Assembly (NCBI RefSeq): GCF_027938815.1
Contig: NZ_CP115913.1
Location: 2,762,001-2,826,000 of the forward strand
DNA from: Oceanirhabdus sp. W0125-5
GTDB lineage: Bacteria > Bacillota > Clostridia > Clostridiales > Clostridiaceae
DNA length: 64,000 nt
Direction: 5' to 3'
A program made the translations under genes and the position numbers. The notes under the pieces were generated by a model that saw only the letters and a program-made list of their open reading frames with translations, searched no databases and was not told the origin of the DNA. How positions within the stretch are numbered: position 1 is the stretch's first letter; each line of letters begins with the position of its first letter. Shown here in pieces: positions 16,711 to 24,849 of this stretch.

Positions 16711-17397
16711 ATGATGAGATACAGTGTGATAAAAAATAAATTTCCAAGAGAGATTCTCCTTTTAAAAGCAACTCCATGTAAATGGGGAAAGTGTACTTTC
16801 TGTGATTATATACATGATAACTCCATGGATATTGAGCATATAAATGAAGTTAATCTTAAGGTTATTGAGCAGGTTACAGGGGAGTATGGGGTACTTGAGA
16901 TTATTAATTCAGGAAACGTTTTTGAGTTACCTAAGGAAACTCTTGAGGGAATTAAGAAAAAAGTAAAGGAACTTAATATAAAGAGATTGTTCTTAGAGGC
17001 TCATTGGATATATAGAAGCAGGTTACAGGAAATGAGAGATTTCTTTGGAGTTGATATAATATTCAAAACAGGGCTTGAGAGTTTTGATGAGGAATTCAGA
17101 GAGGATGTTCTTAAGAAAGGTTTTAATTATAAGAATTTAGAAGAATTAAAAGGTTACTTTAATTCTGTATGTCTTATGGTGGGAATTAAAGGGCAAACTA
17201 AAGAAATGATAAAAAATGATATAAAAGTAGCTCTTGAAAATTTTGAGCATTTTACAGTAAATGTGTATACAGAAAACACTACACAGATTAAGCCTGATAA
17301 GGAACTTATAGATTGGTTCCAAGATGAATACAGATGGCTTGAGGACGAAAAAAAGTGTGAAGTATTGTGGGTTAATACTGATTTTGGAGTAGGGTAA
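16711..17397 (+). CDS. queL: Small radical-SAM protein, probable queuine lyase-like enzyme
   Basis: 228-residue radical-SAM protein. The cluster cysteines are C23, C28 and C31 (CKWGKCTFC), a CX4CX2C pattern instead of the standard CX3CX2C. The remaining half-barrel contains LEIINSGNVFELP, which fits the family's ribose/SAM-contacting strand, and FLEAHWIYR. It lies divergently from yhhQ and the nucleoside hydrolase. In C. difficile, QueL is a radical-SAM enzyme encoded next to YhhQ and QueK that recycles queuine toward preQ1. The name is inferred from context and size, not from an alignment. The ATG at 16711 (or 16714) follows GGTGA. Confidence 0.6.
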   Translation: MMRYSVIKNKFPREILLLKATPCKWGKCTFCDYIHDNSMDIEHINEVNLKVIEQVTGEYGVLEIINSGNVFELPKETLEGIKKKVKELNIKRLFLEAHWIYRSRLQEMRDFFGVDIIFKTGLESFDEEFREDVLKKGFNYKNLEELKGYFNSVCLMVGIKGQTKEMIKNDIKVALENFEHFTVNVYTENTTQIKPDKELIDWFQDEYRWLEDEKKCEVLWVNTDFGVG

Positions 17398-17418
17398 AAA
17401 TATATATTATTTAAAACT

Positions 17419-17460
17419 AAACTCAATTTAGATGAATTATCTAAATTGAGTTTGATTTTT
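17419..17460 (+). terminator. Terminator after the radical-SAM gene
   Basis: A perfect 15-bp stem AAACTCAATTTAGAT/ATCTAAATTGAGTTT with a GAATT loop is followed by GATTTTT. Confidence 0.85.
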
Positions 17461-17621
17461 ATGTATATAAATGTTGATTTTTTTATCCTATCCAATTAAA
17501 ATGGAAATGGTTGTTTATATTACATTAAATATTAATGCATACAAGGTTTGTAAAAAGCAATACAAAGTAAGTTTTAACATTAATAAATATGGTATACATA
17601 TTAAAAGAAAGAAGGGACAAA

Positions 17622-19283
17622 ATGTCTACATTAAAACCTAAATTATTTACTACATTGAAAGATTACACAAAGGAGCAATTTTTTAAGGATGTGACCTCGG
17701 GAATTATTGTTGCAATAATTGCATTACCATTATCTATAGCCCTTGCAATTGCTTCAGGTGTGTCTCCTGAAAAAGGATTATACACAGCGATTATTGCTGG
17801 ATTCCTTATCTCTTTATTAGGAGGAAGTCGAGTTCTAATTGGAGGACCAACTGGTGCCTTCATGGTTATTGTATATGGCATTGTCACAAAGTATGGTGTT
17901 GATGGATTAATTATGGCTACTCTCATGGCAGGAGTAATTCTAGTGCTTATGGGGCTTTGTCAGTTAGGTGGGGTTATTAAATTCATACCTTATCCAATTA
18001 CTATAGGATTCACAAGTGGGATAGCGCTTGTAATCTTCTCATCACAAATTAAGGACTTTTTTGGACTTACATTAAATGAAGTACCCGCTGAATTCATTGG
18101 AAAATGGGAGGCATATTTTAAAGCTATTGATACAATAGATATACAAACGACCATTATTGGAATGATAGCTTTGTTGATAATAATTTTATGGCCTAAGATT
18201 AATAAGAAGATACCTGGAGCATTTATAGCTCTTATAGTTACTTCTGTAATTGTTAAGGTATTCAACCTAGAGGTGGCAACTATTGGTAGTAAGTTTGGGG
18301 AGATTTCATCATCATTACCAATGCCACAATTTCCTGCTTTTGATCTAAATAAAATTCCATTACTAATAGGTCCTGCAATAACAATAGCTCTTCTTGGTGC
18401 TATAGAATCTTTATTAGCAGCGGTAGTTTCTGATGGTATGATTGGTGGAAAACATAGGTCTAACATGGAGTTAGTAGCTCAAGGGGTAGGAAATATAGGT
18501 TCTGCTTTATTTGGAGGGATTCCTGCAACAGGAGCAATTGCAAGAACGGTAGCTAATATAAAGAACGGTGGTAGAACACCAGTAGCAGGAATGGTACATG
18601 CAGTAACACTCCTTCTTATTATGGTTATCTTCATGCCGCTGGCAAAGATGATACCTTTAGCTGCATTATCTGCAATATTAATAATTGTTGCATATAATAT
18701 GAGTGAATGGAGAGAGTTTAAAGAATTATTTAAATCTCCTAAAAGTGATATTCTAATCTTAGTAGTTACTTTTTTAGTAACAGTACTTATAGATCTAGTT
18801 AAAGCAATTGAATTAGGGATGATATTATCAGCATTTTTATTTATGAAAAGAATGACTGATGTATCTAATGTTAATATGGTTAAAATGGATGCAGCTGAAG
18901 AAGATGAACAAGAGGTGTTTGATTTCAATAAAGAAAGTATGAAGCTTAGAACTTCTGAAAATGTACAGATATATGAAATTAATGGACCTTTCTTCTTTGG
19001 AGCAGCAGATAAGTTTATGGAAGTCATGAGTGATTTAGGACACACAACAAAAACTTTGATTATTAGAATGAGAAATGTTCCTTCAATGGATGCTACAGCT
19101 TTACATGCATTTAAAAGAATGATAACAATGTGCAGGAAGCATAAAATTAATATAATAATTTCTGGAATTAATGAGCAGCCAAAGAAGGTATTAAAAAAAG
19201 CTTCAGTTTATGAGTTGATTGGTGAGGAAAACTTTTTTACTACTATAGAAGAAGCTATAGATTATTCAAGAAAAATAAATTAA
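17622..19283 (+). CDS. SulP-family anion transporter with STAS domain
   Basis: 553-residue SLC26/SulP protein: about 10-12 transmembrane helices (residues 20-420) followed by a cytoplasmic STAS domain (about 440-550). Family marks are LPLSIALAIASGVSPEKGLYTAI and GGSRVLIGGPTGAF in the transport core, and IRMRNVPSMDATALHAF in STAS. Likely substrates are sulfate, bicarbonate or another small anion; the sequence cannot decide. I chose the ATG at 17622 behind AAGAAGGGA; an in-frame ATG 11 codons upstream has no site. Single-gene unit with its own terminator. Confidence 0.85.
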   Translation: MSTLKPKLFTTLKDYTKEQFFKDVTSGIIVAIIALPLSIALAIASGVSPEKGLYTAIIAGFLISLLGGSRVLIGGPTGAFMVIVYGIVTKYGVDGLIMATLMAGVILVLMGLCQLGGVIKFIPYPITIGFTSGIALVIFSSQIKDFFGLTLNEVPAEFIGKWEAYFKAIDTIDIQTTIIGMIALLIIILWPKINKKIPGAFIALIVTSVIVKVFNLEVATIGSKFGEISSSLPMPQFPAFDLNKIPLLIGPAITIALLGAIESLLAAVVSDGMIGGKHRSNMELVAQGVGNIGSALFGGIPATGAIARTVANIKNGGRTPVAGMVHAVTLLLIMVIFMPLAKMIPLAALSAILIIVAYNMSEWREFKELFKSPKSDILILVVTFLVTVLIDLVKAIELGMILSAFLFMKRMTDVSNVNMVKMDAAEEDEQEVFDFNKESMKLRTSENVQIYEINGPFFFGAADKFMEVMSDLGHTTKTLIIRMRNVPSMDATALHAFKRMITMCRKHKINIIISGINEQPKKVLKKASVYELIGEENFFTTIEEAIDYSRKIN

Positions 19284-19296
19284 ATAAAAGTTTAAG

Positions 19297-19331
19297 AAAA
19301 GAAGTAATGTTTTTCATTACTTCTTTTTTGT
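19297..19331 (+). terminator. Terminator after the SulP gene
   Basis: A 13-bp stem AAAAGAAGTAATG/CATTACTTCTTTT with a TTTTT loop, followed by TTG. Confidence 0.85.
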
Positions 19332-19726
19332 ATTTTACATAGAAATAAATCTGAAAGCTGTGAAAGATTTATTACCATTTAACCAGAAATAATAACCAGT
19401 CACATTCATTATTATGTATTTTGATTTACAAATCATTAAAAAAACTTAATTTATGATAAAATAATTATAAGGTAAAAAATACCAAAATATGTAAATTAAA
19501 CTTGTCGGAAAAAAGTATAAAGGGGTGGTAATGAAGTAGAATTGATAAGTTTTAGAAAATTGATATATTGAATTAAATAAATGCGTGTAAAAATTAAATT
19601 ATTGGGTTATTTAGTAAAATGGTTGGTAGAAAAATTTGATAGATATAAGCAAGTGTGGAGAAAGAGAAAAATTTAATGGTTTTTACAAAAAAAGAACAAA
19701 ATGTTAACTTTTTTATGTTTTTTTAA
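19332..19726. other. Long AT-rich leader region upstream of the pilus operon
   Basis: About 400 nt with no supported gene. I see no c-di-GMP class I or II riboswitch here, although such elements control pilus operons in some clostridia. AAAGGGGTGG followed by ATG-AAG-TAG (near 19520-19538) is a ribosome-binding site with a two-codon frame. A 31-codon frame at 19581-19676 (MRVKIKLLGYLVKWLVEKF...) encodes a basic amphipathic peptide but lacks a ribosome-binding site. Confidence 0.5.
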
Positions 19727-19755
19727 TTGTGCATTAATAAAAAGTGGTATATAAT
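19727..19755 (+). promoter_or_regulatory. Sigma-A promoter of the type IV pilus operon
   Basis: -35 TTGTGC, 17-bp spacer, -10 TATAAT. The start point near 19762 gives a 40-nt leader before pilB. Confidence 0.65.
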
Positions 19756-19801
19756 TGTATTTATTAGGAAAAATATATAAAAAAATGAAAGAAGAGGTTA
19801 T

Positions 19802-21487
19802 ATGTTTAAAAGCAGGAAGAGACTAGGAGACCTTTTAGTTGAGAGTGGGAAACTCACAAATGAACAATTAAAAGAGATATTGTCATTACAACGAGGAACG
19901 AAGAAGAAATTAGGGGAATTAATAATAGACAATAATCTACTTAGTGAAGATGAAATATTAGATGTATTGAAAATTCAACTTAAGTTAGATAGGGCATATT
20001 TAGATACTGAAAATATAGATGTAGAAGCTATAAAACTAGTCCCAGAGCGAATTGCAAAAAAATATATTGTCTTTCCATATAAGATAGAGGGCAATAGAAT
20101 GAAAGTTGCTATGGTGGATCCTTTAAATCTTTTTGCTATTGATGATCTGAAGATAACGTCAGGTAAGGAAATTATACCTGTTATTTCAACAAGAGATGAA
20201 ATAGAAAGGTCTATTGATAAGAGTTACTCAAAGAGAAATGTTGAAAAAGTTGCTGAAGAGTTGAACAAAGAAGTAAGAGATAGAAAAATTACCCTTACTG
20301 ATGAAGAAGTGAGTTTAGAGGAGATTAAGAATGCGCCAGCGGTAAAATTAATTGATTCCATATTTGCTAACGCAATAAAATCAAAAGCAAGTGATATTCA
20401 TATTGAAGTTTTTGACAGCCATGTAAAGGTAAGATATAGAATTGATGGAGTATTAAACGAGATATTAAGAATGCCAAAAGAATCACAGTCAGCACTTATT
20501 GCAAGGATTAAAATCATGGCGAATCTTGATATAGCAGAAAAGCGGATACCCCAAGATGGGCGTATTATGACAGATATGGGGAATGAAAAGATAGATTTGA
20601 GGGTATCTTTATTACCAACCATACATGGGGAAAAGGCTGTAATAAGAATACTTAAGAAAGACAAGAATCTTGTTAATAAGAGAAATTTAGGTTTCAGTGA
20701 AAAACAACTTGAAAGAATAGAGAAGATGATTAAAAGCCCTTTTGGAATCGTATTAGTAACGGGACCAACAGGAAGTGGTAAAACTACTACATTATACGCT
20801 GTGTTAAATGAATTAAACAATAGTGATAAAAATATAGTTACCATTGAAGATCCTGTTGAGTATGAGATGGAGGGAATAAATCAAGTAAACATAAATACAA
20901 AAGCTGGCCTCACTTTTAATGCAGGTTTAAGATCAATATTGAGACAAGATCCGGATATTGTGATGATAGGAGAAATCAGAGATGGAGATACAGCACAGAT
21001 AGCTACAAGAGCTGCAATTACAGGGCACTTTGTTTTAAGTACAATACATACTAATGATGCCGCTTCTGCTGTAGTCAGATTAGTTGATATGGGAGTTGAA
21101 TCTTATCTGGTTTCAACGGCACTCTCAGGAATAATTGCACAAAGGCTGGTAAGAAAACTTTGCCCTCATTGTAAGGATAAATTCGTTCCTACAAAAGCAC
21201 AGAGGGAGATGGTGGGTATAACTCATGATGATCATTTAGAGTTCTATAATGCAATAGGGTGTTCCAAATGTGGAAACACTGGCTATGTTGGAAGGATAGG
21301 ACTTTTTGAGGTTATGGAGATAACAAATAGACATAGAGACATGATTCAAGAGGAAAAATCCACTGAAGAGTTAAGAAAACTTAATGATGAAATGGGTATC
21401 GTTTCCTTAAAGGGACAGGCTCTAGAATATTTAATGTTAGGTGAGATAACCATAGGGGAATATGCTAAGGTGGCTTTCTTAGAATAA
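19802..21487 (+). CDS. pilB: Type IV pilus assembly ATPase PilB
   Basis: Cytoplasmic hexameric ATPase that powers pilus extension (561 residues). Domains in order: an N-terminal GspE/MshEN-type domain (about 5-140), an N2 domain, and a C-terminal RecA-like core with Walker A GPTGSGKTTT near 321, an Asp box, Walker B (PDIVMIGEIRD near 385) and a His box (STIHTNDAASAVVRL). A tetracysteine zinc site (CPHC near 454, then CSKC) is typical of PilB/GspE and absent from the retraction ATPase PilT. First gene of the operon; the ATG follows GAAGAGG. Confidence 0.95.
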   Translation: MFKSRKRLGDLLVESGKLTNEQLKEILSLQRGTKKKLGELIIDNNLLSEDEILDVLKIQLKLDRAYLDTENIDVEAIKLVPERIAKKYIVFPYKIEGNRMKVAMVDPLNLFAIDDLKITSGKEIIPVISTRDEIERSIDKSYSKRNVEKVAEELNKEVRDRKITLTDEEVSLEEIKNAPAVKLIDSIFANAIKSKASDIHIEVFDSHVKVRYRIDGVLNEILRMPKESQSALIARIKIMANLDIAEKRIPQDGRIMTDMGNEKIDLRVSLLPTIHGEKAVIRILKKDKNLVNKRNLGFSEKQLERIEKMIKSPFGIVLVTGPTGSGKTTTLYAVLNELNNSDKNIVTIEDPVEYEMEGINQVNINTKAGLTFNAGLRSILRQDPDIVMIGEIRDGDTAQIATRAAITGHFVLSTIHTNDAASAVVRLVDMGVESYLVSTALSGIIAQRLVRKLCPHCKDKFVPTKAQREMVGITHDDHLEFYNAIGCSKCGNTGYVGRIGLFEVMEITNRHRDMIQEEKSTEELRKLNDEMGIVSLKGQALEYLMLGEITIGEYAKVAFLE

Positions 21488-21508
21488 ATATCTGGAGGAG
21501 GTGGATAA

Positions 21509-22726
21509 GTGCCGCAGTATGTTTATAAAATCATTGACAAGTCCGGAAAAGAGAAGAAAGGGACTTTCACTGCTAATAATAGAAATGAAGTAATGGCTAT
21601 GATTAGAGACAATGGCTGTTATGCAATAGATGTTAGTGAAAAGGAACAAGGATCAAAAGAGATACAGTTTTCCATGTTTTCGAAAGTTAAAGCCAAAGAA
21701 TTATCCATATTCTGCAGGCAGCTTCACACCATGTTAAAGGCTGGAGCACCTTTGATTAAATCTATGGATATTATAAAAGGAAATATGGAGAATAAAAAAT
21801 TAAAGGATGCTATTGGTGATTTAATTGATAGTATTCAAAAAGGAACAGCACTTTCAGAAGGAATGGGAGAACATAGTGATATATTTCCTCCAATGCTGAT
21901 AAATATGATTGCAGCAGGGGAAATGAGTGGTACCCTTGATGATGTTTGTCTTAGAATGGCATTGCATTATGAGAAAGAAAATAAACTCATGAACAAGGTT
22001 AAAACTGCCATGACATATCCTATTATTCTTCTTGTGGTCAGCGTATCTGTTGTAACTTTTTTACTTACGGCCGTAATGCCACAGTTTGTTGAGATGTTTG
22101 AGGATGGTGGGGTAGAACTTCCCTTTCTTACAAGAATGTTAATGAGTGCAAGTGATTTTTTAAGAAATTATATATTGGCTATTATTGGAATCATAATACT
22201 AATTGTATTTGGATATAGATACATAAGAACAAAAGAGAATGTTGCAATAAAAATCTATAGAAATAAGCTTTCATCACCCTTATTAGGGAATATAAGAAGA
22301 AAGGTTGTAGCATCGAGATTTACAAGAACTATAGCATCAATGGTTAAAAGTGGTATACCTATAGTAGATGCTATGGAAGCTGTAGCCGAAATTATTGGGA
22401 ATGCATATATTAGGGACAAGCTTATTACTGCAAAGGATCAACTCATGAAAGGAGATTCCTTCTCAGAAGTTGTTGGTAAGATAGAAGAGTTCCCTCCTAT
22501 GATTTCTGCTATGTCAAAGATTGGCGAGGAATCAGGTGAACTTGAAGAGATACTTGATAAAACAGCAGATTTTTATGATGAAGAGGTTGAAGAAGCTGTA
22601 AAGAAAATGACTGCTATGATGGAACCTTTAATGATAATAGTGATGGCAGTGATTATTGGATTCATTGTACTATCAATAATGCTCCCAATGTTTGATATGG
22701 CAAATGCCGTAAATGGAGGAATGTAA
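21509..22726 (+). CDS. pilC: Type IV pilus inner-membrane platform protein PilC
   Basis: Polytopic platform protein (405 residues) that couples PilB to pilin insertion. It has two GspF-type domains: the first begins FCRQLHTMLKAGAPLIKSMDI and the second FTRTIASMVKSGIPIVDAMEA. Three transmembrane helices lie at about 170-195, 215-240 and 375-400. GTG start behind a strong GGAGGAGGTGG site, 21 nt after pilB. Confidence 0.95.
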   Translation: MPQYVYKIIDKSGKEKKGTFTANNRNEVMAMIRDNGCYAIDVSEKEQGSKEIQFSMFSKVKAKELSIFCRQLHTMLKAGAPLIKSMDIIKGNMENKKLKDAIGDLIDSIQKGTALSEGMGEHSDIFPPMLINMIAAGEMSGTLDDVCLRMALHYEKENKLMNKVKTAMTYPIILLVVSVSVVTFLLTAVMPQFVEMFEDGGVELPFLTRMLMSASDFLRNYILAIIGIIILIVFGYRYIRTKENVAIKIYRNKLSSPLLGNIRRKVVASRFTRTIASMVKSGIPIVDAMEAVAEIIGNAYIRDKLITAKDQLMKGDSFSEVVGKIEEFPPMISAMSKIGEESGELEEILDKTADFYDEEVEEAVKKMTAMMEPLMIIVMAVIIGFIVLSIMLPMFDMANAVNGGM

Positions 22727-22730
22727 ACCC

Positions 22731-22747
22731 CGTGGAGGTTTTCCACG
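22731..22747 (+). other. Small hairpin upstream of the major pilin gene
   Basis: CGTGGA-GGTTT-TCCACG forms 4 nt after the pilC stop and about 40 nt before pilA. With the hairpin after pilA it brackets the pilin message, which could protect it from decay or set pilin yield above its operon neighbours. Confidence 0.5.
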
Positions 22748-22787
22748 AAAAATATAAATAAAACCAAAAATATGGAGGGGTAAAATT

Positions 22788-23189
22788 ATGATTAAAGAGT
22801 TGAGAAATAAGAAAAAGAAAGGATTTTCACTTGTAGAGCTTGTAGTTGTTATTGCAATTATTGCAATTTTGGCAGCCGTTGCTGTTCCTAAGTATTCTGC
22901 ATATAAAAATAATGCAGCTATAAAAGCAAATACAGCAAACGCAAAATTAATTGCTGAAGCAACAATAATGGCTATTGACAGTGGAGAGATTACTGCAGAA
23001 GAATTAAAAAGCGACATTGAGATTATTAAAGGTGCAGAAAATTCAAAATGGGATGATGATATTGCGCCATATCTTGGAGCTGATGTTGAAAGTAAAACTT
23101 CAGATACTACTGTTAAAGTAGGTATTAGTAATGATGAGAAAAAAATAACAGCTACAGTAGGCGCTCAATCTTATTCAATTGATTATTAA
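22788..23189 (+). CDS. pilA: Major type IV pilin
   Basis: 133-residue prepilin: a basic leader ending KKKKG, prepilin peptidase cleavage before F (KG|FSLVELVVVIAIIAILAAVAVPKY), glutamate at +5, and the standard N-terminal helix. The short C-terminal beta domain (mature protein about 120 residues) has no cysteine pair. AGGGG precedes the ATG. The bracketing hairpins and position after pilC suggest it is the main structural subunit. Confidence 0.95.
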   Translation: MIKELRNKKKKGFSLVELVVVIAIIAILAAVAVPKYSAYKNNAAIKANTANAKLIAEATIMAIDSGEITAEELKSDIEIIKGAENSKWDDDIAPYLGADVESKTSDTTVKVGISNDEKKITATVGAQSYSIDY

Positions 23190-23191
23190 TA

Positions 23192-23215
23192 AAAGGGCAC
23201 AACCAAGTGCCCTTT
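23192..23215 (+). terminator. Hairpin after pilA, partial terminator or stabiliser
   Basis: AAAGGGCAC pairs perfectly with GTGCCCTTT around AACCAA, 3 nt after the pilA stop. No U-run follows, so read-through into pilM is expected with reduced yield or processing. Confidence 0.65.
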
Positions 23216-23243
23216 CACAAATCCCCCAATGGAGGAATGAAAT

Positions 23244-24275
23244 ATGTTAAATATAAATAACAAATTATGTATAGACATAGGAAACAATAAAATAAAGATT
23301 ACTGAGGCTGCTATTTCTAAAAATGGGATTAACATTAAGAAGGCAGTCATTTTAGATACCCCAGAGAATTCCTTCATGGATGGAAATATAACAAACATTA
23401 TATCCATAAAAGATGAGATTGAGAGAGGGCTAAAGGAAAATAAGATAAAATGCAAAAATGCAATTTTCACAACTAATAGCTCTAATATCATAACCAGAGA
23501 AATAGAGATTCCAATCACAAAAGATAAGAATATTAAGGGCTTAATTAGAACGCAGATGGAGCAGTATCTTCCTTTATCTTATGATGCTTATGTTCTTGAG
23601 TATATTAAACTTGGGAATATTGATAATAAACTTCTTGTTAGAGTTGGAGTTTTTCCAAAGGATATGGCTAAGAATTATTATGATCTATGTAATAATCTTC
23701 GTTTAAAGCCTGTTGCGCTAGATATTCACTCTAATGGAGTGACAAAGCTAATAAAGAAGGCTGATAAAATTAATGGACTAAATATTCAAGATGGATCTTT
23801 TGTACTGGTTGACATAGGAGATAGCAGTATCACCTTTAATGGTTATAAGAATAGAGAGTTAAGATTCTCTAGAATGATTCAATCTGGATTTGGAGATATT
23901 TTTAGATACTTCTATGAGGAAAGAGGAGAGTCTAAAGACGCTGTGATGAAAATTATTGAAAATATAGATTTAGATAAGCTTTCAGGTGAAGAAGATGTAG
24001 AATCATCAATTATTTACGATACTACTCTTCAGTGGGGAAGAGAGATCGAAAGACTTCTAAATTATTACTCAAATACTTTGAAGAATGAAGTTGATATCAT
24101 CTATGTATATGGAGGAGGAAGTAAACTCAAGGGGATAGAAAACATTCTTAAAGAAATGGTTGATATTGAGGTGAAAAAGTTAAAGGAAATTAATTTTAAA
24201 GGTATTGACTTAAAAAATGAAAATATTGAAATGCTCATAAATAATATTGGAGCTTCATTTAGAAACGGGAGGTAG
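23244..24275 (+). CDS. pilM: Type IV pilus assembly protein PilM
   Basis: Actin/FtsA-like cytoplasmic ATPase of 343 residues that binds the PilN tail and links the alignment complex to the motor. An actin-type phosphate loop (LCIDIGNNKIKITEA) is near the N-terminus, VLVDIGDSSITF near residue 190 and YVYGGGSKLKGIENIL near 290. The ATG follows GGAGGAATG. Ends 1 nt before pilN. Confidence 0.85.
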   Translation: MLNINNKLCIDIGNNKIKITEAAISKNGINIKKAVILDTPENSFMDGNITNIISIKDEIERGLKENKIKCKNAIFTTNSSNIITREIEIPITKDKNIKGLIRTQMEQYLPLSYDAYVLEYIKLGNIDNKLLVRVGVFPKDMAKNYYDLCNNLRLKPVALDIHSNGVTKLIKKADKINGLNIQDGSFVLVDIGDSSITFNGYKNRELRFSRMIQSGFGDIFRYFYEERGESKDAVMKIIENIDLDKLSGEEDVESSIIYDTTLQWGREIERLLNYYSNTLKNEVDIIYVYGGGSKLKGIENILKEMVDIEVKKLKEINFKGIDLKNENIEMLINNIGASFRNGR

Positions 24276-24276
24276 C

Positions 24277-24849
24277 ATGCGCGATTTAAACTTTTTTAAT
24301 TCTTTTATTGAAGATAAGAAGAATAAGAATAGAATAGTCTCAGTTCTTTTAATTGTAATAATAGTTATTTTTGGTGCTGCCATTAGCTCTATTGTATATT
24401 TAGAGATTTTAATATCCAGTGAAAAGGCTAGTATTGAGAGGAATAATAAATTACTTAGTTCAAAAAGTTTATCTAATATAGAAGAAAACCTGACTGCTGG
24501 TGAAGAAGAGGCGAGAGCACTCAATGAATTCCTGTTACAGGTGAATTGTGCAAAAGAATATATTGATAACTCTAGTAATATTACTACTAAAGAAATTCTA
24601 GGGATATTCAATTCGCTACCTGAGAATGTGAGTGTAAAATCATTTATATGTAATAGAGAAGTTGTATCTTTACAGTGCGAGACTGTTGATAGAAAAGGTG
24701 TTGCTTCAACAATAAAAAATCTTAAGGAATTAGGATTAGAAGATGTGTATGTACCTTCAATAGTATCAGTTAAAAAAGATGGAACTACTGATTACAGTTT
24801 TATGATTTCAGGGAAGATAAGGGAGGGTGAAAATAATGAATATGACTAA
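24277..24849 (+). CDS. pilN: PilN-like alignment subcomplex protein
   Basis: 190 residues: a short cytoplasmic head (MRDLNFFNSFIEDKK) that would bind PilM, one transmembrane helix (about 22-46) and a coiled-coil plus a ferredoxin-like extracytoplasmic domain. The ATG at 24277 follows GGGAGG; the frame continues upstream inside pilM but without a site. Its end overlaps pilO by 14 nt. Identified by gene order and topology. Confidence 0.75.
   Translation: MRDLNFFNSFIEDKKNKNRIVSVLLIVIIVIFGAAISSIVYLEILISSEKASIERNNKLLSSKSLSNIEENLTAGEEEARALNEFLLQVNCAKEYIDNSSNITTKEILGIFNSLPENVSVKSFICNREVVSLQCETVDRKGVASTIKNLKELGLEDVYVPSIVSVKKDGTTDYSFMISGKIREGENNEYD

Noticed and set aside
18479..19045. 188-codon frame opposite the SulP gene
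   Set aside because: Antisense shadow of conserved transporter sequence, without start signals.
19332..19801. c-di-GMP riboswitch upstream of the pilus operon
   Set aside because: Neither the class I GCACGCAAAGCC-type core nor class II consensus segments are present.
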